Below are positions 1 to 6,484 of a stretch of DNA of 15,139 bases, in pieces (position 1 is the first letter of the stretch; each line of letters begins with the position of its first letter). The position numbers were made by a program, and so were the translations under genes. The notes beneath the pieces are model-generated. The model had not been told where the DNA came from, made no database searches, and saw only the letters and a list, made by a program, of their open reading frames with translations. Source of the DNA: Helicobacteraceae bacterium (lineage in GTDB: Bacteria; Campylobacterota; Campylobacteria; Campylobacterales; SZUA-545); contig JAISOU010000002.1 of NCBI GenBank assembly GCA_031275395.1, forward strand, positions 1 through 15,139, read 5' to 3'.

Positions 1-354
1 AAAGCCTGCAAACACGATCAATATGGCGGGGTATGCACTCGCGCTAAAATTCTAAACGCCGTAGCGGAAGTAAACGGCGACGGTATTACCGTAGCGGTTC
101 TAACCAAATCCTGCGACGAGAAAAAGAATTGGTTTAGTTGTAGCGTGCTTGCCGGTATGTATTGGAACGGCAAAGCGTTTTACGACGACTTTATCCCAAG
201 CGAGACAGCGCCAAAAGATCTTTATAAAGCCCATGAATACTTTGCCAAAGGTTGCGCTATTAACAAAGATAGGGAAATTAGCGTAAGTTGCTCCTACGCT
301 AAAAAAACGCTTGACGAAATAAAAGCTCAGGAAACCAACGCTTCCAAACAATAA
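1..354 (+). CDS. C-terminal part of a cysteine-rich Sel1-like (Hcp-type) repeat protein, 5' truncated
   Basis: The frame is open from base 1 to the TAA at 352-354, so the gene begins outside the window and 117 residues are visible. They show the Sel1-like helical repeat pattern with paired cysteines: K-A-C near the edge, then K-S-C followed by F-S-C-S and L-A-G-M-Y-W-N-G-K, then K-A-H-E-Y-F-A-K-G-C and a last V-S-C-S-Y-A. Repeats of this kind with a disulfide-linked cysteine pair in each unit typify the Hcp (Helicobacter cysteine-rich protein) family of secreted or periplasmic Campylobacterota proteins; this is family knowledge. The N-terminus, and so any signal peptide, is not visible. The internal ATG at 145 sits inside a repeat and is not a credible start. 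Function of this copy is unknown; protein-protein interaction is the general role of such repeats. Confidence 0.75.
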   Translation, partial: KACKHDQYGGVCTRAKILNAVAEVNGDGITVAVLTKSCDEKKNWFSCSVLAGMYWNGKAFYDDFIPSETAPKDLYKAHEYFAKGCAINKDREISVSCSYAKKTLDEIKAQETNASKQ

Positions 355-365
355 TCCGCGTTAAG

Positions 366-464
366 CGCGATCGCCTCAATAAGGAAACGCTGGACGAGCT
401 TAATAAAAAACTATCGCAAGAATTAAACTCTACGATCTCAACCGATACAAACTTTTCTAAATGA
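366..464 (+). pseudogene. Coding-like relic tail, possibly the end of a second Sel1-like copy
   Basis: Just after the stop of the cysteine-rich gene, in another frame, the sequence reads R-D-R-L-N-K-E-T-L-D-E-L-N-K-K-L-S-Q-E-L and continues about a dozen residues to TGA at 462-464. It has no start codon or ribosome binding site. K-E-T-L-D-E-L resembles K-K-T-L-D-E-I near the end of the preceding gene. This suggests either the remnant C-terminus of a deleted tandem paralogue or the former end of the same gene before a frameshift. The remaining bases to 500, between the convergent genes, show nothing recognisable. Confidence 0.3.
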
Positions 465-500
465 CTCCGATCGCCCTTTCTCGTTATGATCGCGCGGCTT

Positions 501-1421
501 TTATCGGAAAACGACGGCGTTTTTAGTCGAGCGTTTAACGTCGAAAAGAGCTAAATCGGCGCGGCTGATTAACGATTCCGCGCTTTCGCCCCGCTTATAC
601 GTCGCGCAGCCGACGCTAACGGTAATCGGCGGCAAAAGGTCGTTATTTATAGCGCGGATTCCGTCGCATATCTTTTGCCCGATCTTTATCGTTTCCTCTT
701 TTGCGACGCGCTGCGCGATCACGCAGAACTCCTCGCCGCCATATCGCGCCGCCACGTCGTCGCTTCTGCAATGCGACTGCAAAAACGCGCCGACTTTGCG
801 CAAAACCTCGTCGCCCGCCAGATGTCCATAATCGTCGTTAAACTTTTTGAAGTTGTCGATATCGAATATAATCAGCGAAAGATTGGTTTGTCTAGCGTCG
901 CTCTGCTCGATCGCGTTAGCCAGAAGCTCGATAAAGGTCGTTCTGTTGATCAGTCCCGTCAATCCGTCCAAGCGCGACTTTTCTTTATAAACGTTAAGAT
1001 TTTTGGACATTTCGCGCGTTTGCAAAAGCTGCCGCCTCGCGTCGTTTAATATGGCGAAACGATCCCGAAAATCCTGCTCCAAAAGCCTAATAACGATCGC
1101 CTGTTTGCCGTTTATAAACATAGCGTCGGCGGTCAAAGCGCAATCGCCGTCGATCGCGCCGTCTTCCTGCCAAACTCCAGCGCTAAAAATCCCGTCCGTT
1201 TCGCGTTCGAAAAATAGCTCCGCGTCGGCGACAAATATCTCCAACATCGGCGAATATCCCCAAGGCTCGTCGCAAGCGCCCGTTTCGGAGGGAGGAAAAA
1301 GAGAGTTATAAAACGGCGGCGCTTCGCCCGTAAAACGATAACGCATAGGCTCGACGCGCTCCAAAACGGCGATATTTAGCTTGTTAAGAACGTCAAACGC
1401 AAGTTTTAAGTCGTCGTTCAT
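501..1421 (-). CDS. Diguanylate cyclase (GGDEF domain) with an uncharacterised N-terminal sensor region
   Basis: A 306-residue protein. Residues about 145-306 form a complete GGDEF domain that condenses two GTP into c-di-GMP. Visible landmarks are D-G-L-T-G-L at 152-157, the metal-binding F-D-I-D-N-F at 186-191, the active-site G-G-E-E-F at 228-232, and a late S-V-G-C-A. An R-S-D-D (219-222) lies exactly five residues before GGEEF and fits the RxxD inhibitory site, so product feedback is expected. Residues 1-125 match no domain I recognise; a helix (about 125-150) joins them to the catalytic part. No membrane segment is apparent, so it is probably cytosolic. It is the last gene of a four-gene operon: its ATG overlaps the TGA of the GTPase gene (ATGA, 1418-1421), which implies translational coupling. 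No EAL domain is present. Confidence 0.93.
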   Translation of the reverse strand: MNDDLKLAFDVLNKLNIAVLERVEPMRYRFTGEAPPFYNSLFPPSETGACDEPWGYSPMLEIFVADAELFFERETDGIFSAGVWQEDGAIDGDCALTADAMFINGKQAIVIRLLEQDFRDRFAILNDARRQLLQTREMSKNLNVYKEKSRLDGLTGLINRTTFIELLANAIEQSDARQTNLSLIIFDIDNFKKFNDDYGHLAGDEVLRKVGAFLQSHCRSDDVAARYGGEEFCVIAQRVAKEETIKIGQKICDGIRAINNDLLPPITVSVGCATYKRGESAESLISRADLALFDVKRSTKNAVVFR

Positions 1422-1906
1422 TGCTTTAGCGTTTCTTTCGCAAGCGTTTCAAAAGCCTCGCCGACCGAGCTCCCCGTTTTGGCGCTCGTCTTGAAGATTT
1501 TGACGCCCAATTTTTCAATCTCCCCGATCGTTTCCTGCGCGATCTCCCATTTATGAACCAAATCGCACTTATTTAACAAAAGATAACACGGCAAGTTTGC
1601 GCCCAAAACCTCGATCGCCGATTGGCGAATAGCCATCGCTTCGCCTAGCGTTTCTATTCTCGATCCGTCGGCTACGACGAAATAGCCCGCCGCGCCGCGC
1701 AAATACGAAAGATTGATGTTTGTATATATATCTTTGCCCTCTATATCCCAGATGACAAGCGTAACGTCGGCAAGCTCTTTTTTGCTGATCTTAACGCCGA
1801 TCGTCGATAGATAGCGATCGTCGAATATCGAATGGACGTATTGATTCACCAGCGAAGTTTTGCCCGCCGCCGACGATCCAAGCACGCATATTTTTTTAGA
1901 CACCAT
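1418..1906 (-). CDS. Ras/Rab-like small GTPase, short, lacking the canonical catalytic Gln
   Basis: A 162-residue single-domain G protein with all five nucleotide-binding motifs: P-loop G-S-S-A-A-G-K-T at 10-17, switch I Thr35 in S-T-I-G-V, W-D-I-E-G at 53-57, N-K-C-D at 112-115 and T-S-A-K at 140-143. The residue after the DxxG glycine is Lys58, where Ras and Rab proteins have the catalytic Gln, so intrinsic hydrolysis may be slow or depend on a partner. There is no C-terminal cysteine tail for lipidation, so it is a soluble bacterial-type Ras-like protein (compare MglA). The start ATG at 1904-1906 is preceded by AAAGGG about ten bases upstream. It lies 24 bases after the Roadblock-OmpA gene and overlaps the diguanylate cyclase gene. 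The Roadblock-like region of the upstream protein is the obvious candidate partner (inference). Confidence 0.92.
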   Translation of the reverse strand: MVSKKICVLGSSAAGKTSLVNQYVHSIFDDRYLSTIGVKISKKELADVTLVIWDIEGKDIYTNINLSYLRGAAGYFVVADGSRIETLGEAMAIRQSAIEVLGANLPCYLLLNKCDLVHKWEIAQETIGEIEKLGVKIFKTSAKTGSSVGEAFETLAKETLKQ

Positions 1907-1930
1907 ACAAATATATCCCTTTACGCCGCT

Positions 1931-3745
1931 TTAGTAATTGATATTGGTAGATTGTAACAAACGTACGCGCAACTCTATGCGTCTGCTTGCCTGATCTGGT
2001 TTTCCCTGAGCGGTTTTTGAATAATCCGCGCCCATTCCGAACGTTTCAATCTGTATATTACTCCCTCTTTCGTAAAGCATAGCGGCAAGGGTTCGCGCTC
2101 TGGCTTGGCTAACCTCGTAGTTTTGTTTGGCCGCGCCCGTGCGATCGGCGTGCCCGTAGATCGTCAGACTTGGAATCAAGCCCGCTTTCGCCGCCGCGCC
2201 CTCAAGTTCGATTAGCATATCCGCCGCTTTTTGCAGTTTAGACCTATCCGCGTCTATCGGATCGGCTTTACCGATCGGAAACTCCACCTCGATCTTCTCG
2301 ATCTCTGAAACAAGCGCGACGATCTGCGCCATATTTGGATCTTTTAGCTCGTTCGTATCGACCGCCGCGACCCCGGACATATGTTCCAAAGCGTTTTTAA
2401 TCGAAGATATCCACCACAGCGGCGCCTCGCCTTTAAGCGCGACGGTTTTACCGTCGAAATCTATCGTTACCTTGCTTCCTTTGGGCGGCTTGACGAGCGC
2501 CCTTACGCGCCGTTCGACGATCTGCGGTTCTAAAGAGATAAAGTAGGTATAGACGGGATCGATATACGCCGCCATAGGATTACCCGCAAGCGTATCCTCA
2601 AGCGTCCGCGAATACTCGTCGCGCAAGAGCATAAAACGCGTTCTGCCGTTTTGCGTATCGACGCGACCAAGCGCCAAAATGCCCGGTTCCGCGTTTAGCG
2701 CGATCTGCGCCGCGTCGAGATTGCGCTCGCGTTGCAAATGCCGCCAATATGAAAAGCCGAGCGTCGCGCAAATAAAAAGCAAAATCGCGATCGCGATCGC
2801 CCTGCCCCACGTTGGAAAGCGCTTATGCTCTTCGACGTAGCGCTCCTCTAAAAGCGGTTCTAAATAGGTAAAGGCGTGCTGAAAAGGCGTTGGATCGCCG
2901 TTAAACTCCGATAGCTGATCGTCGTATTCGGATAAAAGCCGATCGAGCGCGTCGCGGACGCGAAGCCGCAAATCCTCCGGCGGCGTTCCTCGCGCAAGGC
3001 AGGCTAGATAGGCTTTTTCGCTCTTTTCGATCACGATCGTATAGTCGCCGATATGAAGCGTTTCTAGGTGGTCGCTCGCGCCCACGCCAAAGCAATCTCG
3101 CGCAAAATCGTTGATCGCCGATAGCATTGCTCCGACCATATTCGCGTCCTGATTCTCCGCGCCAACCCTAGCCAAACGCGAAAGCGCCATTCCCGTTTCG
3201 CAATGCACAAAAAATATCTCCTCTACGCGGTAAACGATCGTATGCAACAACACGACGTCGCTAAAACTTTTGCCCGTCCTCCAAGCCTCCAGCCGCCAAC
3301 GAAGCCCGCGCCAAGAGAGCGAGTTTTCAAGACTCTGCGAAAAACTGTTTAGCATAGTTCGCAGATTTTCGCCGATCGACCTGCGAATCGATGGTCCCAT
3401 CAACGGAAAAAGCAGATTGACAAACTCCTGCTGGCGCGTTTTCATAGATTTGGCTACGATTTTTTCGACCATAGGCGACATAGCGTATAAAAACCGCTCG
3501 TCTTCGCCCGCTCTGGCGACGATAGAATCGGAGATAATTTTCATCATTGCGTTCGCGCTTAAACTTCCGCCGTCAAACATCTGTTTAAGCTTATTGATAA
3601 TGAAAAGCTCGCGCCGAAATAGTTTCAGGCGCAACTCTTCAAGTTCCGGATCGTCGTTTGGCGGCGGCAAATCGCGCCAACTCTGCTTGCGCTCTTTCTC
3701 CTCTTTGACAATCCTCTCGTCTAGCGTAGGCTCGTTGGTTTTCAT
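1931..3745 (-). CDS. Single-pass membrane protein: Roadblock-like cytoplasmic region, BON-like and OmpA periplasmic domains
   Basis: A 604-residue protein. Residues 1-160 are charged and helical. Residues about 163-272 alternate strands and helices in the manner of a Roadblock/LC7 domain (V-Y-R-V-E-E-I-F-F-V-H near 171-181, then L-H-I-G-D-Y-T-I-V-I-E at 230-240). One hydrophobic segment spans about 316-334. After it, about 405-465 resembles a BON domain, and 485-600 is an OmpA C-terminal peptidoglycan-binding domain with Y-G-H-A-D-R-T-G (530-537), Asp534 and Arg549 as likely diaminopimelate ligands and S-R-R-I-E-L-R-V near the end. It would therefore connect the cytosol to the cell wall. From memory, cyanobacteria and other Gram-negatives have similar OmpA proteins with the same N-terminal half; this is unverified. 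The start ATG lies seven bases after the coiled-coil gene, behind AAAAGGG at very short spacing, which suggests coupling. Roadblock domains bind Ras-like GTPases, and one is encoded next door. Confidence 0.82.
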   Translation of the reverse strand: MKTNEPTLDERIVKEEKERKQSWRDLPPPNDDPELEELRLKLFRRELFIINKLKQMFDGGSLSANAMMKIISDSIVARAGEDERFLYAMSPMVEKIVAKSMKTRQQEFVNLLFPLMGPSIRRSIGENLRTMLNSFSQSLENSLSWRGLRWRLEAWRTGKSFSDVVLLHTIVYRVEEIFFVHCETGMALSRLARVGAENQDANMVGAMLSAINDFARDCFGVGASDHLETLHIGDYTIVIEKSEKAYLACLARGTPPEDLRLRVRDALDRLLSEYDDQLSEFNGDPTPFQHAFTYLEPLLEERYVEEHKRFPTWGRAIAIAILLFICATLGFSYWRHLQRERNLDAAQIALNAEPGILALGRVDTQNGRTRFMLLRDEYSRTLEDTLAGNPMAAYIDPVYTYFISLEPQIVERRVRALVKPPKGSKVTIDFDGKTVALKGEAPLWWISSIKNALEHMSGVAAVDTNELKDPNMAQIVALVSEIEKIEVEFPIGKADPIDADRSKLQKAADMLIELEGAAAKAGLIPSLTIYGHADRTGAAKQNYEVSQARARTLAAMLYERGSNIQIETFGMGADYSKTAQGKPDQASRRIELRVRLLQSTNINY

Positions 3746-3752
3746 AACCCTT

Positions 3753-4229
3753 TTAGCCGCCGACGTTTTGCGCTAGATCGCCAAAAAGTTTCGAGAGGGA
3801 CTTTTTAGACGCGAGTTCGGCTTTTAACGCCGCCGACAGATCCTCGATTGTTCTTAAAGCCTCGCTATGCCGATCGCCAATCGCGCCTAATAACCGCTCG
3901 TTGGAATCCGCGATTAGGGCGTTTAAGCCGCTTTCGGCTTTTATTAAAGCGGCGTTTAACGCCTTCGCGCTAGAATCAAGTTCGCCTCTTAGCCGCGCTA
4001 TTCTCTCTTCGATCCGTTCGTTTGTTTCGTCGCATTTCGCCGCCTCCGCTTGCGCGTTTTCTTTAAGCGCCGCCTCGAAAAGATCGCATCTTGCGTGGGT
4101 TTCATTCGCCAAACTATCGATACGCGCCGCCAAAAGCTCCTCTTGACGCGCGATACGATCCTCAATTTGCCTTACCTGCGCGCCAAACAAAAGATCGCGC
4201 ACCTGCTCCATTCCGCCGCCGTCCGACAC
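3753..4229 (-). CDS. Coiled-coil protein, first gene of the GTPase/OmpA operon
   Basis: A 158-residue acidic, Ala/Glu/Arg-rich protein. It begins near M-E-Q-V-R-D-L-L-F-G and then shows long heptad-patterned helices from about residue 18 to 140, ending in L-S-K-L-F-G-D-L-A. No signal peptide or membrane segment is seen. GTG at 4227-4229 is preferred as the start because GAGGGGGG precedes it at a good distance. The ATG at 4209-4211 (residue 7) is an alternative and has only GGCGGCGGA in front of it. I recognise no characterised family, although proteins opening with R-D-L-L-F-G and continuing as a coiled coil are, from memory, sometimes found beside similar OmpA proteins. Position suggests a cytosolic adaptor for the membrane protein or the GTPase; this is inference. 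Confidence 0.75.
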   Translation of the reverse strand: MSDGGGMEQVRDLLFGAQVRQIEDRIARQEELLAARIDSLANETHARCDLFEAALKENAQAEAAKCDETNERIEERIARLRGELDSSAKALNAALIKAESGLNALIADSNERLLGAIGDRHSEALRTIEDLSAALKAELASKKSLSKLFGDLAQNVGG

Positions 4230-4262
4230 GTCGCCCCCCTCAAAACCGTATATTTTACGTTT

Positions 4263-4268
4263 ATAATA
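4263..4268 (-). promoter_or_regulatory. Candidate -10 element for the coiled-coil/OmpA/GTPase/GGDEF operon
   Basis: On the minus strand TATTAT, within A+T-rich sequence, lies about 34 bases upstream of the GTG start. A TTGACG further upstream is 22 bases away, too far to be a convincing -35. Campylobacterota sigma-70 promoters often lack a conserved -35, so the -10 alone is plausible. TATAAT is also present on the plus strand at 4262-4267. Confidence 0.35.
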
Positions 4269-4326
4269 GCAAAAAATATAGATTTGCAGTCGTCAAAAAT
4301 CAATTTGCATTGCGATATGATATTAC

Positions 4327-4332
4327 TATAAT
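4327..4332 (+). promoter_or_regulatory. Candidate -10 element (TATAAT) for the T4 RNase H-like gene
   Basis: TATAAT at 4327-4332 lies about 30 bases upstream of the ATG at 4363, inside an A+T-rich divergent intergenic region. A GAAGGA ribosome binding site follows at 4347-4352. No good -35 was identified. Confidence 0.45.
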
Positions 4333-4362
4333 TTTTAATTTTGCCTGAAGGAAAACCCGAAA

Positions 4363-5235
4363 ATGCTACTGCTGGATTATAGCTCCCTATTTATTCAATG
4401 CGCGTTTGCCCTGCGAAAACGCGGACAAATCTATTCGGAGCGGAGCTTAAAAATCGCGTTTCTCTCCCGTCTTTTCGCGCTCAATAAACGTTTCAAAAGA
4501 TACGGCAAGGTCTATATATTCGCCGATTCGGGCAAATACTGGCGGTGCGAGGAGTTTGCGGGCTACAAGAAAAAACGCGCCGAAAGACGGCTTACGGACG
4601 ATATAGATTGGGATAAACTGCATAATTTACAAGATACGATCGCTCAAGAAATCAGAAAAAATCTGCCCTACGCGATTATGTCGATCGATGCGCTTGAAGC
4701 CGACGATCTGATCGCGCTTGCCTGCCGTTTTTACGCGTCGAAAAAAGGAGCGCACCTGATTATCAGCTCCGATAAAGATCTGACGCAACTATTGCGATCG
4801 CCCAATATCAGCCAATGGAGCACGGGCAAACACGCCTTTTTGCAATACGATCCGAAGGCTTTTAAGGCGCAGCTTTTGCGCGGCGATAGTTCCGATAGCG
4901 TGCCTAGCATTTATTTTGACGGCGAAAGACTGATCGAAAGCGCGGGCAGACGGCGACTTACCGACGCTAGGTTGGAGCAGATCGATATTTCTAGCGCGGA
5001 GTCTTTTCGCGCCTATTTCAAAAACGATCCAGAAATCGAGTCGATCGCGGCAAATTACGGCAGAAACCGCTTACTAATCGATCTAAACTATATTCCGCGC
5101 AAGTTTTTCCCGATTTTTCATAAAACGCTTAGGCAAGCGCGGCAAGCCGCCGAGATCGCCGCGCAAAACGCTACGGAATATCTAAACGAGATCGGCTTAT
5201 TAAAGAAATACCAATTGATCGACGCCCAGCGCTGA
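4363..5235 (+). CDS. FEN-type 5'-nuclease resembling phage T4 RNase H
   Basis: A 290-residue protein. The acidic residues of the FEN/5'-nuclease superfamily are in place: Asp5, Asp55 (A-D-S-G-K-Y-W-R), Glu112/Asp114/Asp115 (E-A-D-D), Asp137/Asp139 (S-S-D-K-D), and Asp175/Asp178 (G-D-S-S-D). From memory, the match to T4 RNase H is specific: Y-K-K-K-R-A-E before a D-W pair, a P-Y-x-I-M-x-I-D-x-x-E-A-D-D block, L-I-I-S-S-D-x-D-x-T-Q-L followed by P-N-x-x-Q-W-S, and a late L-I-D-x-x-Y-I-P. T4 RNase H removes RNA primers and 5' flaps during lagging-strand synthesis, and the same is likely here. The length fits T4 RNase H (305 residues) and there is no polymerase domain. ATG at 4363 has GAAGGA ten bases upstream. 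The gene is monocistronic and divergent from the GTPase operon. Whether it is phage-derived or an old chromosomal gene cannot be decided here. Confidence 0.85.
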   Translation: MLLLDYSSLFIQCAFALRKRGQIYSERSLKIAFLSRLFALNKRFKRYGKVYIFADSGKYWRCEEFAGYKKKRAERRLTDDIDWDKLHNLQDTIAQEIRKNLPYAIMSIDALEADDLIALACRFYASKKGAHLIISSDKDLTQLLRSPNISQWSTGKHAFLQYDPKAFKAQLLRGDSSDSVPSIYFDGERLIESAGRRRLTDARLEQIDISSAESFRAYFKNDPEIESIAANYGRNRLLIDLNYIPRKFFPIFHKTLRQARQAAEIAAQNATEYLNEIGLLKKYQLIDAQR

Positions 5236-5373
5236 TTGCGCAAAAATCCTTCTAGTTTCGCTTGCAAACGCTTTTTTATCGTTCTAATAAACGAGAACGA
5301 CGCAAAACGCTTTTATATCTTGCTATATCGCGCTCGTTTATTTGCTCTTATGTTTGCGAATTAGCGCGATCGG

Positions 5374-5475
5374 TTATTTAGATGGCGCTCGGATATAACC
5401 CCATTTGCCATTTGCTTTGACCACCGCCAAACCATTGGCGGCAAAGTCACTTGCGCTCTCAAAACGCGGCGGCCG
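5374..5475 (-). pseudogene. WG-repeat protein remnant
   Basis: The minus strand reads R-P-P-R-F-E-S-A-S-D-F-A-A-N-G-L-A-V-V-K and continues A-N-G-K-W-G-Y-I-R-A-P-S-K to TAA. This is one nearly perfect WG repeat (xPPxFxxAxxFxxNGLAVVKxNGKWGYI), normally found in long tandem arrays. The frame stays open only to about 5511 and offers no start; upstream it merges, in another frame, with the end of the phage tape-measure gene. It is therefore a fragment left by deletion or recombination. The rest of 5236-5373 holds only a weak inverted repeat (TCGTTCT 5279-5285, AGAACGA 5294-5300) without a convincing T-tract. Confidence 0.65.
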
Positions 5476-5486
5476 GTTTAACAAGA

Positions 5487-6374
5487 TTAGCCAAAAACGC
5501 TCGGCAATTGTTTAATAATTTCCGCGTGTTCGATTAAAAACTTATTAGCCTCTTGCATAGCGGCGATAAGAGTTTCAAATATCGGTTTTGTAACTTCGGC
5601 GCGTAACTCGTCGATCGTCTTATTTAAGTCGTCTAAACTTGTTTTATACGTGTTGTTGGATTGAGCCGCGATCGCGGGTATATCCGCTAATTTTTCAAGG
5701 ATAAACTCCGCTTGCGTTCCGTTAGCCGCCGCGTCCTTAAGAGCCTCGTTTGTTAGTCCCAAGCCATTCAAAAATCGCCCAAAGTCGCTACTAACGCGCA
5801 CTGTGCCGCTCGCTACGCTGTCGATTCCCGCGCGCAAAGCGCCCATCTCGATCCCTTGTATTTTAGCCGCTTGCGCGAGTCTAACCGACGCCGCGCGCGC
5901 TTTGTCCATACTCATTCCCGCCGCTAACGCGCTAGGCAAAAAGGCTTTATAGGCTTGCGAGAGGTCATTAAAACTGATCCCCGTTTCGGCGGACGCGAAT
6001 TTAAGCGCTTGAGTTTGAGCGGTCGCCGCCGCGTTAGCTAGGCTGATCCGCTCCGCGCCCGTCGCCGCGTCTATATAGCCGCTTAAGGTCGCTTTAAGCG
6101 CCGTTTGAACCTGCTCTAGCCCCGAGTGATACTCGATCCCCGCTTCGATCGGGGCGGCGAGAAAGTTATAAGCCTTGTTAGATAATGTGATTAAGTTTGT
6201 AGCGATTATCGACGCTTGCGATCCCAGCGTTAAAAATCGATCGTTAAGCAGTCCTACCGATTTATTCGCCCGTCCCGCTATTACGGTCGTTTCGTTTAGC
6301 GCGGCGTTCGTAACTTTTAAGCCGTTACCCTTCGAGTCTAATTCTATGGTGATTTTTAAGGGATTATCCGCCAT
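5487..6374 (-). CDS. Phage tail tape-measure protein, N-terminal portion only (probably truncated)
   Basis: A 295-residue protein of the tape-measure type. It has an N-terminal beta-rich start (I-T-I-E-L-D-S-K-G-N-G-L-K), then an alanine-rich helical segment, and then the conserved tape-measure block around residues 125-235 (G-I-S-F-N-D-L-S-Q-A-Y, followed by the G-M-S-M-D-K-A-R-A-A-S-V-R-L-A-Q-A-A stretch and S-S-D-F-G-R-F-L-N). Complete tape-measure proteins are usually much longer, because their length sets the tail length, so this looks like the first part only. The reading frame stops exactly where WG-repeat sequence begins. ATG at 6372-6374 has AAGGAG (6380-6385) five bases upstream, an intact initiation region. 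No other tail genes are present, so it is an orphan remnant and not part of a working prophage. Confidence 0.75.
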   Translation of the reverse strand: MADNPLKITIELDSKGNGLKVTNAALNETTVIAGRANKSVGLLNDRFLTLGSQASIIATNLITLSNKAYNFLAAPIEAGIEYHSGLEQVQTALKATLSGYIDAATGAERISLANAAATAQTQALKFASAETGISFNDLSQAYKAFLPSALAAGMSMDKARAASVRLAQAAKIQGIEMGALRAGIDSVASGTVRVSSDFGRFLNGLGLTNEALKDAAANGTQAEFILEKLADIPAIAAQSNNTYKTSLDDLNKTIDELRAEVTKPIFETLIAAMQEANKFLIEHAEIIKQLPSVFG

Positions 6375-6385
6375 AATAGCTCCTT

Positions 6386-6484
6386 ATGGTAGAGTTTATA
6401 ATTTTTCTTTTCGCCATCATAACGCCCTATCTGCTCTATAGGAGCGACAAAAAACATAACCGCCACGACGATGCTTGGCTTTAG
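6386..6484 (+). CDS. Possible 32-residue single-span membrane microprotein
   Basis: ATG at 6386 opens a short frame with M-V-E-F-I-I-F-L-F-A-I-I-T-P-Y-L-L-Y, then a basic, histidine-rich end (R-S-D-K-K-H-N-R-H-D-D-A-W-L) and TAG at 6482-6484. The hydrophobic-then-basic pattern looks like a small inner-membrane protein. Against it: no ribosome binding site precedes the ATG, and the same bases hold the leader of the tape-measure gene on the other strand, plus a 33-residue minus-strand frame that overlaps the tape-measure start. In its favour, a plus-directed terminator lies downstream at 6690-6716. Undecided. Confidence 0.2.
   Translation: MVEFIIFLFAIITPYLLYRSDKKHNRHDDAWL

Noticed and set aside
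3270-3776. 168-codon open frame on the plus strand
   Set aside because: It lies wholly antisense to the well-supported OmpA-family gene and its start, has low-complexity Ser/Arg composition and no domain.
5279-5300. Inverted repeat TCGTTCT/AGAACGA as terminator of the 5'-nuclease gene
   Set aside because: No T-tract follows on either strand; it is at most a weak hairpin.
6375-6440. tRNA-like sequence (TAGCTCC...GGTAGAG)
   Set aside because: It resembles a D-arm only; no acceptor, anticodon or T-arm pairing could be completed around it.
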